A stretch of DNA of 64,000 bases. Source: Methylobacterium sp. 2A. GTDB lineage: Bacteria > Pseudomonadota > Alphaproteobacteria > Rhizobiales > Beijerinckiaceae. Under the pieces are notes generated by a model. It worked only from the letters and a program-made list of their open reading frames with translations, was not told the origin of the DNA and made no database searches. The translations under genes were made by a program, and so were the position numbers. The stretch lies in contig NZ_VUOK01000040.1 in the NCBI RefSeq assembly GCF_009806555.1, forward strand, positions 1 to 64,000, given 5' to 3'. Shown here piece after piece: positions 1-9,519 of this stretch (the first letter of the stretch is position 1; the number at the start of each line of letters is the position of its first letter).

Positions 1-712
1 CCCAACGCTTCACAGCGCCAAAATACCCGTCGGTGAGCTCAAAAGAGAAACGACAGATCAGCACAAGTCTACTCACGCCAGGTCTCTCGACCCGGCCGCA
101 AGGACAAACGCCGCCCGCGTCTCCCTTCCTCAATCACAACTTGTCAAAGAACGCCTCAGTCGCCCGAGGCTTGCGCCGGCAACAGATCATCCCGGCTTGC
201 GCCTGAACCGACCCTTGCTCGACTGGAGGAACCGTGATACCGGACCGACCATTCGGTGGTCCGCCTCAGCGGTGGAGGGCGTCTAAAGCCCGCCGATCCC
301 CCTGTCAACCCCGCCCCGGAACCGCCGAAGCGACCCGTCCGCGGAGCCGGCCTCAAACGACAAACAGACGATCGCCCGGCTACCCAGCCGGCCAATCCCG
401 CTGCTTGTCAGAAGATGCCTCAGCGCCCGGTCCACTCTCGCGGCCGGCGCCGATGAACCGGGGTATACGGACCCGACTGATCCGCGTCAACTGCCTTTTT
501 GCGGATTGTCGGTCGCACCCATCGCGCGCCGAACCGGCACCGTTTTTCCCAGGGCGCCTTGCCGTGGAATGGCGCGCGCCTCAATCTCGACATGCTGCGT
601 CGTGAGATGGACGCGCCGGCCGCGCATACCGTTTCCGGTCCGGCAGAGCCCGGCTCGGATCCTCGGATCCCGCCCGGCGCGCCGTACGCCATCGTCTTCT
701 CAGGGCCTGCGA
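1..712. other. Upstream region with no convincing gene
   Basis: I see no supported gene here. Short overlapping reading frames on both strands are Arg/Pro-rich and resemble no protein. An in-frame ATG at 506 could extend the M23 peptidase upstream, but the extra 69 residues are basic and low-complexity, so I treat this stretch as leader or intergenic sequence. Confidence 0.5.
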
Positions 713-2737
713 GTGAAGCGCCAGCGACTCAAGATCGGCGATGTGGCCGCCTTCTCCGGGCGTGGATTCCAGGCGCCGCTCGATCAGCTCGGCTCGACCG
801 CGACTCAGATCGACCGACGCGCGGTCAACCTGCGCTGGCTCTGCGCCAGCACCTTGACCGGCCTGACCGGGGCCGCGCTCATCGCGGCGGCCCTGCATGT
901 CTCCCTTCAGGGGGACGCCTCCTTCGCGGCCATCCCGGAGCGCGCCACCGTCGTGCCTCGGCCGCAGCCGAGCGAGAGAGGGGCCAATCTCGCCCGCAAG
1001 GGCGACCGGCTGGTGCGCAACCTGATGATCGCCTCGGCCAAACAGAGCTTCCGGGCCCCGGTGACGGTCAGGCTGGGGGATCGCGAGATCATCAAGGCGA
1101 AGGCCTTCGTGCGCCTCACCACGCCGCTGTCGATGACGACCGGCGTCTATGCGGGCGAACCGCCGCGCTTCGATCCCATGAAGTTCGTGTCCGACGAGCC
1201 CCCCGAGCGCGCGCCCGATGCCGCTGCCGACGCGCCGGGCGCTGAGGTTACCGTCGTCAAACGCGACCTCACGGATGTCGCCGACGCCGCCACTGCACCC
1301 GCGCTCACCGACGACGACGTCACGGCGCAGGTCGAGGAGGAGCGCCGCATCGCCGCCGAGGCGGGCCGCCGGGCCGCGATCCCGATCGCGCCGCAGATCA
1401 TGCTGTCGCGGACCCTCCAGCAGGGCGCCGCGGCCGATGGGGATGCGGCCGCGCCGAAGGAGGCCAATCCGTTCAAGTCCATCGAAGTGCTCGTCGTCCC
1501 GGAGAACGTCACCAAGGTCGCCAAGGTCGAGCTGAAGCCCAACGAGACGCCGCTCGTGGAAGAGCGCGATCTCGCGCTCAAGCGCGGCGAGTCCCTCGAG
1601 AGCACGCTCAAGGCCACCGGCTTCGCCGGTGACGACGCGATCCGCGGCATCGTGGCGGCGCTCGGCGGCAAGGCGCGTACCGCCGCCCTCAATGAGGGCC
1701 AGCCGATGCGCGTGCAGATCGCGCCCGGCCCCCGTCCCGGTGACCCGCGTCAGGTCACCCGCGTGGTGCTCTACGGCGAGGCCGGTATCGAGGGGATCGC
1801 CGCCTTGAACGACCGGGGCGCCTTCGTCTCGGTGGCGCCCCCCGCCGAGGAGGCCCCCTCCCCCAAGCCGCCGCCCCAGGCCGAGGCCGGCGACGACGAG
1901 GATGCCGATTCGGGCTCGGGGCCGCGCCTGTATCAGAGCCTCTACGAGACCGCCGCGCGCCACGGTCTGCCCCGGGCCACCGTCGAGGACCTCGTCCGGG
2001 TGTTCAGCTACGACCTCGATTTCCAGCGCCGCATCGTCAGCGGCGACGACATCGATGTGTTCTACAGCTACGACGACGACGCCAATGCCGACCGTCCGGA
2101 TCTTCTCTATGCGGCGTTCACCCTCGGCGGCGACACCCATAAGGTCTACCGCTTCCAGTCCCCCGACGACGGCACGATCGATTACCTCGACGAGCAGGGA
2201 CGGTCACTCAAGAAGTTCCTTCTGCGCAAGGCGATCGCTGACGGGATCATGCGCTCGGGCTTCGGCTATCGCCGTCATCCGATCCTGGGCTACGCGCGGC
2301 TCCATACCGGCGTCGACTGGGCCAATCCGATCGGCACGCCGATCATGGCCACGGGCAACGGCGTGGTCATCCGGGCCGAGATGACCTCCGGCGGTTACGG
2401 CAACCGCGTCGAGATCCAGCACATCAACGGCTACGTGACGACCTACAATCACATGCAGCGGTTCGGCCGCGGCATCCGGGAGGGCGTCAAGGTCCGGCAG
2501 GGCCAGATCATCGGCTATCTCGGCTCCACGGGGCTGTCGACCGGACCGCACCTCCACTACGAGGTGATCATCAACGGCCACTTCGTCGATCCGATGAAGA
2601 TCCGCGTTCCCCGCGGCCGCGAACTCGACGGGCGCCTGCTGGCCGAATTCAAGCGGCAGCGCGAGCAGATCGACGCGACCATGCTGAAGTCGAAGAGCGC
2701 CACGGCGCTCGCTCAGCGCGACGCGATCGTGCGCTGA
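713..2737 (+). CDS. M23 family metallopeptidase, membrane-anchored
   Basis: Predicted zinc endopeptidase that cleaves peptidoglycan cross-links in the periplasm. With the GTG start at 713 the protein is 674 residues. A cytoplasmic N-terminus is followed by one membrane segment (about 42-64), then a long acidic, Pro-rich periplasmic linker with a LysM-like or OapA-like middle region, then a C-terminal M23 (LytM) domain at about 515-630. Metal ligands are visible: His531 and Asp535 in RLHTGVD, and His615 in GPHLHYE (His613 is the usual partner). This layout is common for Rhizobiales M23 proteins. The start is uncertain: GTG 713 gives a sensible N-terminus (VKRQRLKIGD), whereas ATG 506 adds non-conserved sequence. 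It converges on the tRNA-modification gene with a 10-nt gap. Confidence 0.85.
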   Translation: MKRQRLKIGDVAAFSGRGFQAPLDQLGSTATQIDRRAVNLRWLCASTLTGLTGAALIAAALHVSLQGDASFAAIPERATVVPRPQPSERGANLARKGDRLVRNLMIASAKQSFRAPVTVRLGDREIIKAKAFVRLTTPLSMTTGVYAGEPPRFDPMKFVSDEPPERAPDAAADAPGAEVTVVKRDLTDVADAATAPALTDDDVTAQVEEERRIAAEAGRRAAIPIAPQIMLSRTLQQGAAADGDAAAPKEANPFKSIEVLVVPENVTKVAKVELKPNETPLVEERDLALKRGESLESTLKATGFAGDDAIRGIVAALGGKARTAALNEGQPMRVQIAPGPRPGDPRQVTRVVLYGEAGIEGIAALNDRGAFVSVAPPAEEAPSPKPPPQAEAGDDEDADSGSGPRLYQSLYETAARHGLPRATVEDLVRVFSYDLDFQRRIVSGDDIDVFYSYDDDANADRPDLLYAAFTLGGDTHKVYRFQSPDDGTIDYLDEQGRSLKKFLLRKAIADGIMRSGFGYRRHPILGYARLHTGVDWANPIGTPIMATGNGVVIRAEMTSGGYGNRVEIQHINGYVTTYNHMQRFGRGIREGVKVRQGQIIGYLGSTGLSTGPHLHYEVIINGHFVDPMKIRVPRGRELDGRLLAEFKRQREQIDATMLKSKSATALAQRDAIVR

Positions 2738-2747
2738 GGCCGGGCCG

Positions 2748-3611
2748 TCAGCCGAAGCCGAGCTGCGCGCGGATCTGGGCCGGCGTAATGCCGGATTCCC
2801 GGAGATCGGCGAGCGATTGCGAGCCCCGCGACTTGGCGAGTTTCTCGCCCGTGGCGTCGAGGAGCAGCGGGTGGTGCCGGTAGAGCGGCGTGGGCAGTCC
2901 GAGCAGCGCCTGCAGGAGCACGTGGAGGTCGGTGGCCGCCTCCAGGTCGCGGCCGCGGACCACATGGGTGATCCCCTCCCCCGCGTCGTCGGACACCACG
3001 GAGAGATGATAGCTCGTCGGGACGTCGCGGCGGGCGATCACCGCGTCGCCCCAGCGAGCGGGATCGGCGGCGATCCACCGCTCGCCGGTTTCGTCGAAGG
3101 CGATGTAGCCGTGATCCGGCCCGGCGCAGCGGAGCGCGGCTGCCATGTCGAGGCGCCACGTGTGCGGCTCGCCCCGGGCGAGGTTTTCGGAGACGCGGGC
3201 GGGGTCGAGGCTCCGGCAGGTGCCGGGATAGAGAGGCACGCCGTCCGGATCGCACGCGGTCCCGCCGCCTGACTCCACGCGGGCCCGGATCTGACCCCGC
3301 GAGCAGAAGCACGGATAGGCGAGCCCCCGATCGATCAGGCCGTCGCGGACCGCGCGATACGCCGCCATGTGTTCGGATTGGCGCCGGACGGGTTCGGGAT
3401 AGCGCAGCCCGAGCCAGGCGAGATCCGCGACGATCGCCTCGATCAGCGCCGGCTTCGAGCGCTGCGGGTCGATATCCTCGATCCGCAGGCGGCAGATCCC
3501 GCCCATCCTTTCGGCGAGATCGGCGTTCAGCAGCGCCGAATAGGCGTGGCCGAGATGGAGACGTCCGTTCGGGCTCGGCGCGAAGCGGAGGACCGGGGCG
3601 CCCGCGCTCAC
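2748..3611 (-). CDS. gluQ: Glutamyl-Q tRNA(Asp) synthetase
   Basis: Truncated class I glutamyl-tRNA synthetase paralogue. The family activates glutamate and attaches it to queuosine at the wobble base of tRNA(Asp), without an anticodon-binding domain. The 287-residue length fits. The HIGH signature reads HLGH at 19-22 after RFAPSPNGR, and the KMSKS equivalent is EKLAKSRG near the end. A Cys-x-Cys followed by Tyr-x3-Cys (PCFC, YPGTC) matches the zinc-site pattern of GluQRS. The GTG start overlaps the stop of the upstream small gene as GTGA, so translation is probably coupled. A longer frame reaches 3722 but would run through that upstream gene, so the GTG at 3611 is preferred. Confidence 0.93.
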   Translation of the reverse strand: MSAGAPVLRFAPSPNGRLHLGHAYSALLNADLAERMGGICRLRIEDIDPQRSKPALIEAIVADLAWLGLRYPEPVRRQSEHMAAYRAVRDGLIDRGLAYPCFCSRGQIRARVESGGGTACDPDGVPLYPGTCRSLDPARVSENLARGEPHTWRLDMAAALRCAGPDHGYIAFDETGERWIAADPARWGDAVIARRDVPTSYHLSVVSDDAGEGITHVVRGRDLEAATDLHVLLQALLGLPTPLYRHHPLLLDATGEKLAKSRGSQSLADLRESGITPAQIRAQLGFG

Positions 3612-3889
3612 CCGTCGGCGCGGCGCAGGCAGTGCGGCGCGGCGGGCTGGCAGGCGATGCCCGGGAGCGAGCAGGCCGGCCCCTCGGGAAGGCGCTGACA
3701 GACCTGACAGCCGTCGGTCCATTCGAGACAGGCCGGATCCTCGGCGACGGAGCGCGCCGGTGCCGGATGACGGGCCGGAAGAAGCGCGCCGAGCAGAACC
3801 GTTCCGACGACGAGGGCCGCGATGCCCCAGGCGGCGAGCGCGCCGCTCGACGCGCGCGGTTCGGGCGATGGATGCGTGGCTGCCGACAT
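3608..3889 (-). CDS. Small Cys-rich single-pass membrane protein
   Basis: Unrecognised protein of 93 residues. A short polar N-terminus is followed by one hydrophobic segment (about 18-38, AAWGIAALVVGTVLLGALL) and a C-terminal tail, probably periplasmic, with six cysteines (C-x7-C-x2-C-x8-C-x6-C-x6-C by eye) that could form disulfides or bind metal. The ATG at 3889 has an AGGA Shine-Dalgarno about 5 nt upstream; an in-frame ATG at 3934 would overlap the kinase gene. It lies 41 nt after the histidine kinase stop and overlaps gluQ by 4 nt (GTGA), so the three genes look like one transcript. Function is unknown. Confidence 0.7.
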   Translation of the reverse strand: MSAATHPSPEPRASSGALAAWGIAALVVGTVLLGALLPARHPAPARSVAEDPACLEWTDGCQVCQRLPEGPACSLPGIACQPAAPHCLRRADG

Positions 3890-3930
3890 GGAATCCTGTT
3901 GGCGTGGGAGGGGCTGGCCTGTCAACGCGC

Positions 3931-5967
3931 TCACGCCGCCCGCGCCGTGCGGCGCTCCAGCAGGGCCGGAAGGAGCTTCAGGTTGAGCGGCTTGGCCAGG
4001 AACCCGTCGAACCCGGCGGCCCGGGCGGCGGCCTCGTCCTCGCGGCCGACATTGGCGGTGAGCGCGACCAGATGGAGCCGGCCGGTGCCGGCCGATTCGG
4101 CGGCGCGGATCCGGCGGGCCGTCTCGTGTCCGTCGAGGCGCGGCATGCGCACGTCGATCAGGGCGAGATCGAACGGGCCGTTCGTGTCGAGCTGTTCCAG
4201 CGCCGCGATCCCGTCGACCGCGTGGACCACCTCGGCACCGAGGCGCTCCAGGGCGCGGGTCGCCAGCAGGGCGTTGATCGGGTTGTCCTCGGCCAGCAGG
4301 ACGCGCATCCCGACGCCTGCTTGCGGTGTTGCGGCCGGCGGGGCGGCCTGGATCTCGGCCGGATTTGGTGGCGCCAGCAGGCGCTCGATCAGGGACCGCT
4401 CGCGGACGGGCTTGATCAGGTATCCGTCGAAACCCGCCGCGCCCGGTGCGCCGAAGCCCCGCCGGTCGAAGGGCGAGAGCAGCACGAGGCTGCAGCCCAC
4501 GCCGCAGGCGCGGGCCGCATCGGCGAGCTGCCGCACGGCGGCGTCACCGAGCGCACGATCGGCCAGCATGCCGTCGAAGGCGGCGCCCGACAGGGCGTCG
4601 AGGCCGGATTCCAGCGTGTCCACGATCACCGTGGCCGCGCCGGCCCGGGACAGGCATCGGGCGAGATAGGGCGCCTGAAACGGCGAATCGGCCACGATCA
4701 GGCAGCGCTGCCCATCGAGGCGCGGCAGCGGATCGGGACCCGATGACGCGATCGCCTCGACCTCCGGCAGCGGCAGCAGCACCCGGAAGGTCGTGCCCCG
4801 CCCGACCTGCGAGGCCGCCTCGATCCGGCCGCCCATCCGGGACACGAGGCGCCGGGTGATGGCGAGGCCGAGCCCCGTGCCCTCGTGGCTGCGGCTCGCG
4901 CTGCCATCCCCCTGCTCGAACTCCTCGAACAGGATCGGCAGACGCTCCTCCGGGATCCCCGGGCCGGTATCGGCGACGGCGAGAACCACCTCGCCGGGCC
5001 CGGTCTCGGCGCCCGAGAAGGCGAGGCTGACGCCGACCCCGCCCCGCTCCGTGAACTTGATGGCGTTGCCCGCCAGATTGATCAGGATCTGCCGCACCCG
5101 GTCGGCATCGCCCAGGAGGCGCGCGGGAAAGCCCTCGGCGACATCCAGGGCGATCTCGATCCCCTTGTCCTGGGCCCGGGGGGCCAGGAGTTCGACCACG
5201 CCTTCGGCCACCGACGGCAGGCTGAACGGCTCGGCGGCGAGGTCCAGGCGGCCGGCCTCGATCCGCGAGAAGTCGAGGACGCCGTCGATCAGGCCGAGCA
5301 GCGCCTGACCGCTCGTGCGCACCGCCTCGACATAGGTGCGCTGCTCCGGGTTGAGTTCCGTTCCGAGCACGAGGTCGGCCATCCCCAGGATGCCGTTGAG
5401 CGGCGTGCGCATCTCGTGGCTCACCGTCGCCAGGAAGCGGGATTTCGCGACGCTCGCCGATTCCGCCCGCTCCAGGGCGGCGTCGCGGCTGCGGATCGCC
5501 TCGACCCGGGCGGTCACGTCCCGGCCCGCGCGCAGCCAGTGCATCGCGTCGCCATGCGCCACCGGCATCTCCACGAAGGCGAACCAGCGGACGCGGCCGT
5601 CGACCGAGCGGACCTGCGCCTCCATGCGGCGCACCCCGTCCGCGCCGATCTCGACGTCGCTGCGGTCCAGGTATTCCAGATCGATCTGCGCGCCGAGCAA
5701 TTCGATCGGTTCGCGCCCGAGGAGTTGGGCGTAATCCTCGTTGACATAGGTGATGCGGCCCCGGGCGTCGCGCTGCACGATCACCTCGGTGGTCGCCGCC
5801 ACGAGGGCACGGTAGCGGTCCTCGCTCTCGCTGATCCGCCACAGGCGGTCGTGCATCCGCTCGGCTTCGCCCTCATCCGACGCGGCCCGCCGCCCGCGCC
5901 AGCGATCGGCCGCCAGGGCGGCGGCGACCACGAGCGCCAGAACCAGCGCGATGTCCTCGACGACCAT
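3931..5967 (-). CDS. Hybrid sensor histidine kinase with two receiver domains
   Basis: Membrane-linked hybrid kinase of 678 residues. Order: one N-terminal membrane helix (about 5-21), PAS domain (about 50-160), HisKA with His184 in [12 protein letters not shown], HATPase_c with Asn297/Asn301 and G boxes (DTGPGIP, GTGLGLA), a first receiver-like domain (about 420-530), and a canonical receiver (about 553-670) with Asp605 in LIDVRMP and a Lys in AKPL. The first receiver has lost one of the paired acidic residues (IVADSP instead of a DD pair) but keeps Asp470 and Lys519, so it may be inactive or regulatory. The ATG at 5967 follows a strong GGGGAGG. No cognate regulator is adjacent, and the gene is divergent from the GMC oxidoreductase. 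Confidence 0.92.
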   Translation of the reverse strand: MVVEDIALVLALVVAAALAADRWRGRRAASDEGEAERMHDRLWRISESEDRYRALVAATTEVIVQRDARGRITYVNEDYAQLLGREPIELLGAQIDLEYLDRSDVEIGADGVRRMEAQVRSVDGRVRWFAFVEMPVAHGDAMHWLRAGRDVTARVEAIRSRDAALERAESASVAKSRFLATVSHEMRTPLNGILGMADLVLGTELNPEQRTYVEAVRTSGQALLGLIDGVLDFSRIEAGRLDLAAEPFSLPSVAEGVVELLAPRAQDKGIEIALDVAEGFPARLLGDADRVRQILINLAGNAIKFTERGGVGVSLAFSGAETGPGEVVLAVADTGPGIPEERLPILFEEFEQGDGSASRSHEGTGLGLAITRRLVSRMGGRIEAASQVGRGTTFRVLLPLPEVEAIASSGPDPLPRLDGQRCLIVADSPFQAPYLARCLSRAGAATVIVDTLESGLDALSGAAFDGMLADRALGDAAVRQLADAARACGVGCSLVLLSPFDRRGFGAPGAAGFDGYLIKPVRERSLIERLLAPPNPAEIQAAPPAATPQAGVGMRVLLAEDNPINALLATRALERLGAEVVHAVDGIAALEQLDTNGPFDLALIDVRMPRLDGHETARRIRAAESAGTGRLHLVALTANVGREDEAAARAAGFDGFLAKPLNLKLLPALLERRTARAA

Positions 5968-6148
5968 CGATGCCTCCCCGGCAGGAGGCCGGTCCGTCGC
6001 AGGATCGCAGCCGAAGCTGAAGGCCGTGTTGGGAAATGCGCTTAACCGGCGGTTGCGGCGGTCGAGCAAGGGAAACGATGCCGCAGCGCGATCCGAACGG
6101 CCCGTCGCGAGTTGCCTGCCAGGATAACGGCCCGGACGGAGAGACCGC

Positions 6149-7792
6149 ATGCCCGGTGAGCACTACGACGTCATCATCGTCGGATCCGGCCCCGGAGGCG
6201 GGACGATGGCGTGGCGCCTCGCCCAGACCGGCAAGCGCATCCTGCTGATCGAGCGCGGCGACTACCTCCTGCGCGAGCCGCGCAACTGGGACAGCCAGGC
6301 GGTGATCGTCGACGGGTACTACCAGGCCAAGGAGACGTGGTACTCCTCGGACGGCAAGAGCTTCCATCCCGGGCTGCATTACTACGTCGGCGGGAACTCG
6401 AAATTCTACGGCTCGATCCTCTTCCGCCTCCGCGAGAAGGACTTTTCCGACATTCGCCACGCGGACGGGATCGCGCCGGCCTGGCCGGTCGGCTACGACG
6501 AATTCGAGCCCTATTACCAAGCCGCCGAGGAGCTGTTCCACGTCCATGGCCTGCGCGGCGAGGACCCGACCGAGCCCTGGTCGAAGAAGCCCTACGCCCA
6601 TCCGCCGGTGGCGAACGAGCCGCGGATCCAGGAGCTGTTCGACAACCTGAAGCGGGCCGGCCACCATCCGTTCCACCTGCCGGTGGGCGTGCGCCTCGTG
6701 GAGAAGGACGGCCGCGCCATCTCGACCTCGCCCTGCATCAAGTGCGAATCCTTCGACGGCTTCCCCTGCCCGACCAACGGCAAATCCGACGCGCAGACCA
6801 TGGTGGTCGATCCGGCCCTGCGGGATTGCCCGAACCTGACGCTGCTCACCCGGACCTATATCGAGCGCCTCGTCACCGATCCGGCCGGCCGGACCGTCAC
6901 CGGCGTGGTCGGGACCCGCGACGACGCGCCCTTCGAGGCCTCGGCCGACCTCGTGGTCGTGGCCTGCGGCGCCCTCTCGTCCGCGCTTCTGATGCTCCGC
7001 TCGGCGAGCGACCGGCATCCGACCGGCCTCGCCAACGGCTCCGATCAGGTCGGGCGCAACTACATGCGCCACAACAACTCGACCGTCCTGGCGATCTCGA
7101 AGACGCCGAACCCGACCAAGTTCCAGAAGACCCTTGGAGTCAACGACTTCTATTTCGGCGACCCGGATCCGAAGGACGACTGGGATTTCCCGCTCGGCCA
7201 TATCCAGATGGTCGGCAAGTCCGACGGCGCCCAGATCCACGGCGAGGGCCTGCCCGGCTTCCTGCAATGGTTTCCCAACAAGCCGTTCGACTGGATCGCC
7301 AAGCACTCGGTCGATTTCTGGCTGACCTCCGAGGATATCCCGCTCGCGCAGAACCGGATCTTCTACAAGGACGGGAAGGTCCATCTCGACCTCACCGAGA
7401 CCAACGTGGAGGCGCACAAGCGGCTGCGGCAGAAGCTGCAGGAGATCTGCAGCTTCACCGACATCCACCCGCACCTGTTCGACCGCTCGCTCTACCTCGG
7501 CAAGAACGTGCCGATCGGCGGCACGGCCCATCAGGCCGGAACGCTGCGCTTCGGCGACGACCCGGCGACCTCGGTCCTGGACCGGAACTGCAAGGCGCAT
7601 CAGCTCGACAACCTGTACGTGACGGATGCGAGCTTCTTCCCGTCGATCGGCGCCGTGAACCCGACGCTCACGATCATCGCCAACGCCCTGCGGGTCGCCG
7701 ACCATCTCGTGGCGCGGATGGGGGCCAAGGACGAGATTCCCGCGCCGCGCCTCTACGACTACACCGAGCCGCGGGAGCCGATGCCGGCGTGA
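6149..7792 (+). CDS. GMC family FAD-dependent oxidoreductase
   Basis: Glucose-methanol-choline family flavoenzyme (547 residues), expected to oxidise an alcohol or sugar hydroxyl. The N-terminal FAD-binding fold carries GSGPGGG at 12-18 followed by LIERGDY. The C-terminal GMC domain holds the catalytic His461 (GGTAHQAGTLRFG) and Asn504 (SIGAVNPTLTI). A three-Cys segment (CIKCESFDGFPC, about residues 199-210) is typical of one bacterial subgroup. There is no signal peptide or Tat motif, so it is probably cytoplasmic. The ATG at 6149 has GGAGAG 5-7 nt upstream. The substrate cannot be told from sequence; choline, polyol and aldose dehydrogenases all look alike here. Confidence 0.9.
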   Translation: MPGEHYDVIIVGSGPGGGTMAWRLAQTGKRILLIERGDYLLREPRNWDSQAVIVDGYYQAKETWYSSDGKSFHPGLHYYVGGNSKFYGSILFRLREKDFSDIRHADGIAPAWPVGYDEFEPYYQAAEELFHVHGLRGEDPTEPWSKKPYAHPPVANEPRIQELFDNLKRAGHHPFHLPVGVRLVEKDGRAISTSPCIKCESFDGFPCPTNGKSDAQTMVVDPALRDCPNLTLLTRTYIERLVTDPAGRTVTGVVGTRDDAPFEASADLVVVACGALSSALLMLRSASDRHPTGLANGSDQVGRNYMRHNNSTVLAISKTPNPTKFQKTLGVNDFYFGDPDPKDDWDFPLGHIQMVGKSDGAQIHGEGLPGFLQWFPNKPFDWIAKHSVDFWLTSEDIPLAQNRIFYKDGKVHLDLTETNVEAHKRLRQKLQEICSFTDIHPHLFDRSLYLGKNVPIGGTAHQAGTLRFGDDPATSVLDRNCKAHQLDNLYVTDASFFPSIGAVNPTLTIIANALRVADHLVARMGAKDEIPAPRLYDYTEPREPMPA

Positions 7793-8571
7793 TCGGATCC
7801 GCGCGTCCGGACATGCGTCATGGTCCCCGCGCGCCTGCGGCGCCGGGGGCATGGCCCAGGAAGCAAACCACACGAGGGACGCGGGACGCCGCGGGAACCC
7901 AGGTGGTGACATGACGCGCGGGATCCGGTCCCCGCGGCGTCCCGCGGCATCGACCGGGCGTGGTCCCCGACCGCTGCCGTCTTGTCGTCGCGGTGTCTGT
8001 GCGACGGTCCCGACCCTGCGACATCCCGGAAGACGGTCTCGGACGCGGTGACACGCACCGCCGGAACCCGCAAAGGATCGTGGCCTTCCAGCCAGTGCCC
8101 GCCTCTTGGTGGGCGGGTCCGCAGGAGACTCAGGGTCGGCCCAGAAGCGGGTCGGCGCGGAGGGCATTTCCTCCCCCCGCCGGGCGAGGCCCGGTGTTTC
8201 TCACGCCCGCATCCGAGGCACGCCCCGTATCGGTCCGCCGCCCGGGGCGATGGCGGCTGAGAGCCACCGACGCGGGCACCGCCCTGTCCGGCACGCCCGC
8301 CCGGTCAGCCACCGGGCGGACCCCCGAAGAGCGGTGCCGGATCACCCCGAAGGGTCACCCCGGCAGCGCCGCGGACAGGTGGCGGCTAATGAGCACAAAA
8401 TAGGAACATTGTCAAGGGATGGGCGGCGCCGCGCGCCTCCCTCCCCCGCAAAGGGGGAGGGAGAGCGGCGGTGCCCTTCGTGCGCATCCTCCACCAGGAC
8501 AAGGATCGCAAGACACCAATCCCGGTGGATCTTGCTATAGCGCGACACGACGCCAACAGACCGATTCGCCC
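7793..8571. other. Long intergenic region, hairpin-rich
   Basis: About 780 bases between the oxidoreductase and the LysR gene with no supported protein gene. It contains GC-rich hairpins, including a perfect 9-bp stem with a 5-nt loop at 8297-8319, and one copy of the dispersed palindromic repeat near 8437-8463. I could not match it to any known riboswitch or small RNA. It could hold an untranslated RNA or a decayed gene. Confidence 0.4.
8437..8463. repeat. Dispersed palindromic repeat, short copy
   Basis: A CCTCCCTCCCCC arm, GCAAA, then a GGGGGAGGG arm. The same core recurs near 16.3, 20.0, 20.3, 31.3, 56.3 and 60.0 kb in this window. It lies about 110 nt upstream of the LysR start. Confidence 0.7.
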
Positions 8572-9510
8572 GTGGCCATCGACCATATCGACCTCAGCCG
8601 GATCGACCTGAACCTGCTGGTCGCCCTCGACGCGCTCCTCGACGAGCGCAGCGTCACCCGCGCGGCCGCCCGGGTCGGCATCGGCCAGTCGGCGATGAGT
8701 TCGAGCCTGGCCCGGCTGCGCCGCCTGTTCGATGACGAACTCCTGACCCGCGCCCCGGACGGGATGCGCCCGACGCCCCGGGCGCTCAAGATCGCCGAGC
8801 CCCTGCGCGCCACCCTCCGGCAGGTCCAGGCCCTGGTCCACCGCGAGGAGCGGTTCGATCCGGCGACCGTCGCGCGCAGCTTCACGATCAGCCTGCCCGA
8901 CAGCGTCGAGGTGCTGCTCGGGCCCCGCCTCATCGCGCAGCTGCGCCGGGAGGCGCCCGGGATCCGGCTGCTGCTGCGCTCGGTCGAGCGGTCGCGGATC
9001 CTCGACGAGCTCGACGCCGACCAAGTGGACATCGCCATCGGGTTGTTCTCGGAGGGACAGATCCACCACAAGCAGCGGCTGCTCTATCGCGACAGCTACG
9101 TCGTGCTGTTCAACGCCGAGCTGATCGGCCTGGAGCCGCCGATCGGCCTCGACGATTATCTGCGCTTCCCCCACGTCCTGACCTCCCTGAAGGAGACCGC
9201 CCACGGGGTGGTGGACGACGCGCTCGCGCTGATCGGCCGGTCGCGGACGCTCGCGGTGACCACGCCGCGCTTCCTGGTCGTTCCCTTCCTGGTGCGCGCC
9301 GCGCCGGTGATCGCCACGATGCATGCGCGGCTCGCCACCTCCTTCGCCAACGCGCTGGCGCTGAGTGTCAGCCCGGTCCCGGTGGCGCTGGAGGATGTCG
9401 CCGTCTCGATGCTCTGGCACGCCTCCTACGACAACGACCCGGCCCATCGCTGGCTGCGGGACCTGCTGGTGCGGCTGGCCCACGAGCCGCCGCCGCCCGG
9501 CATCATCTGA
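8572..9510 (+). CDS. LysR family transcriptional regulator (NodD-like)
   Basis: DNA-binding regulator of 312 residues with an N-terminal winged helix-turn-helix (about 10-65: LNLLVALDALLDERSVTRAA, then a recognition helix) and a C-terminal periplasmic-binding-like effector domain. The opening IDLSRIDLNLLVAL and the overall domain pattern resemble the NodD/NahR group that senses aromatic or flavonoid-like ligands; the actual ligand is unknown. The GTG at 8572 is chosen because the family N-terminus begins there; frames running further upstream pass through repeat sequence. Neither neighbour is an obvious target. It converges on the DUF2252 gene with 9 nt between stops. Confidence 0.88.
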   Translation: MAIDHIDLSRIDLNLLVALDALLDERSVTRAAARVGIGQSAMSSSLARLRRLFDDELLTRAPDGMRPTPRALKIAEPLRATLRQVQALVHREERFDPATVARSFTISLPDSVEVLLGPRLIAQLRREAPGIRLLLRSVERSRILDELDADQVDIAIGLFSEGQIHHKQRLLYRDSYVVLFNAELIGLEPPIGLDDYLRFPHVLTSLKETAHGVVDDALALIGRSRTLAVTTPRFLVVPFLVRAAPVIATMHARLATSFANALALSVSPVPVALEDVAVSMLWHASYDNDPAHRWLRDLLVRLAHEPPPPGII

Positions 9511-9519
9511 CCACCCACC

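Noticed and set aside
581..2140. 519-residue frame antisense to the M23 peptidase
   Set aside because: Gly/Arg-rich and domain-free, arising from the codon bias of the real gene on the other strand.
8297..8319. Perfect 9-bp hairpin in the long intergenic region, considered as a riboswitch or terminator
   Set aside because: It has no T-run and I could not recognise any riboswitch core around it.
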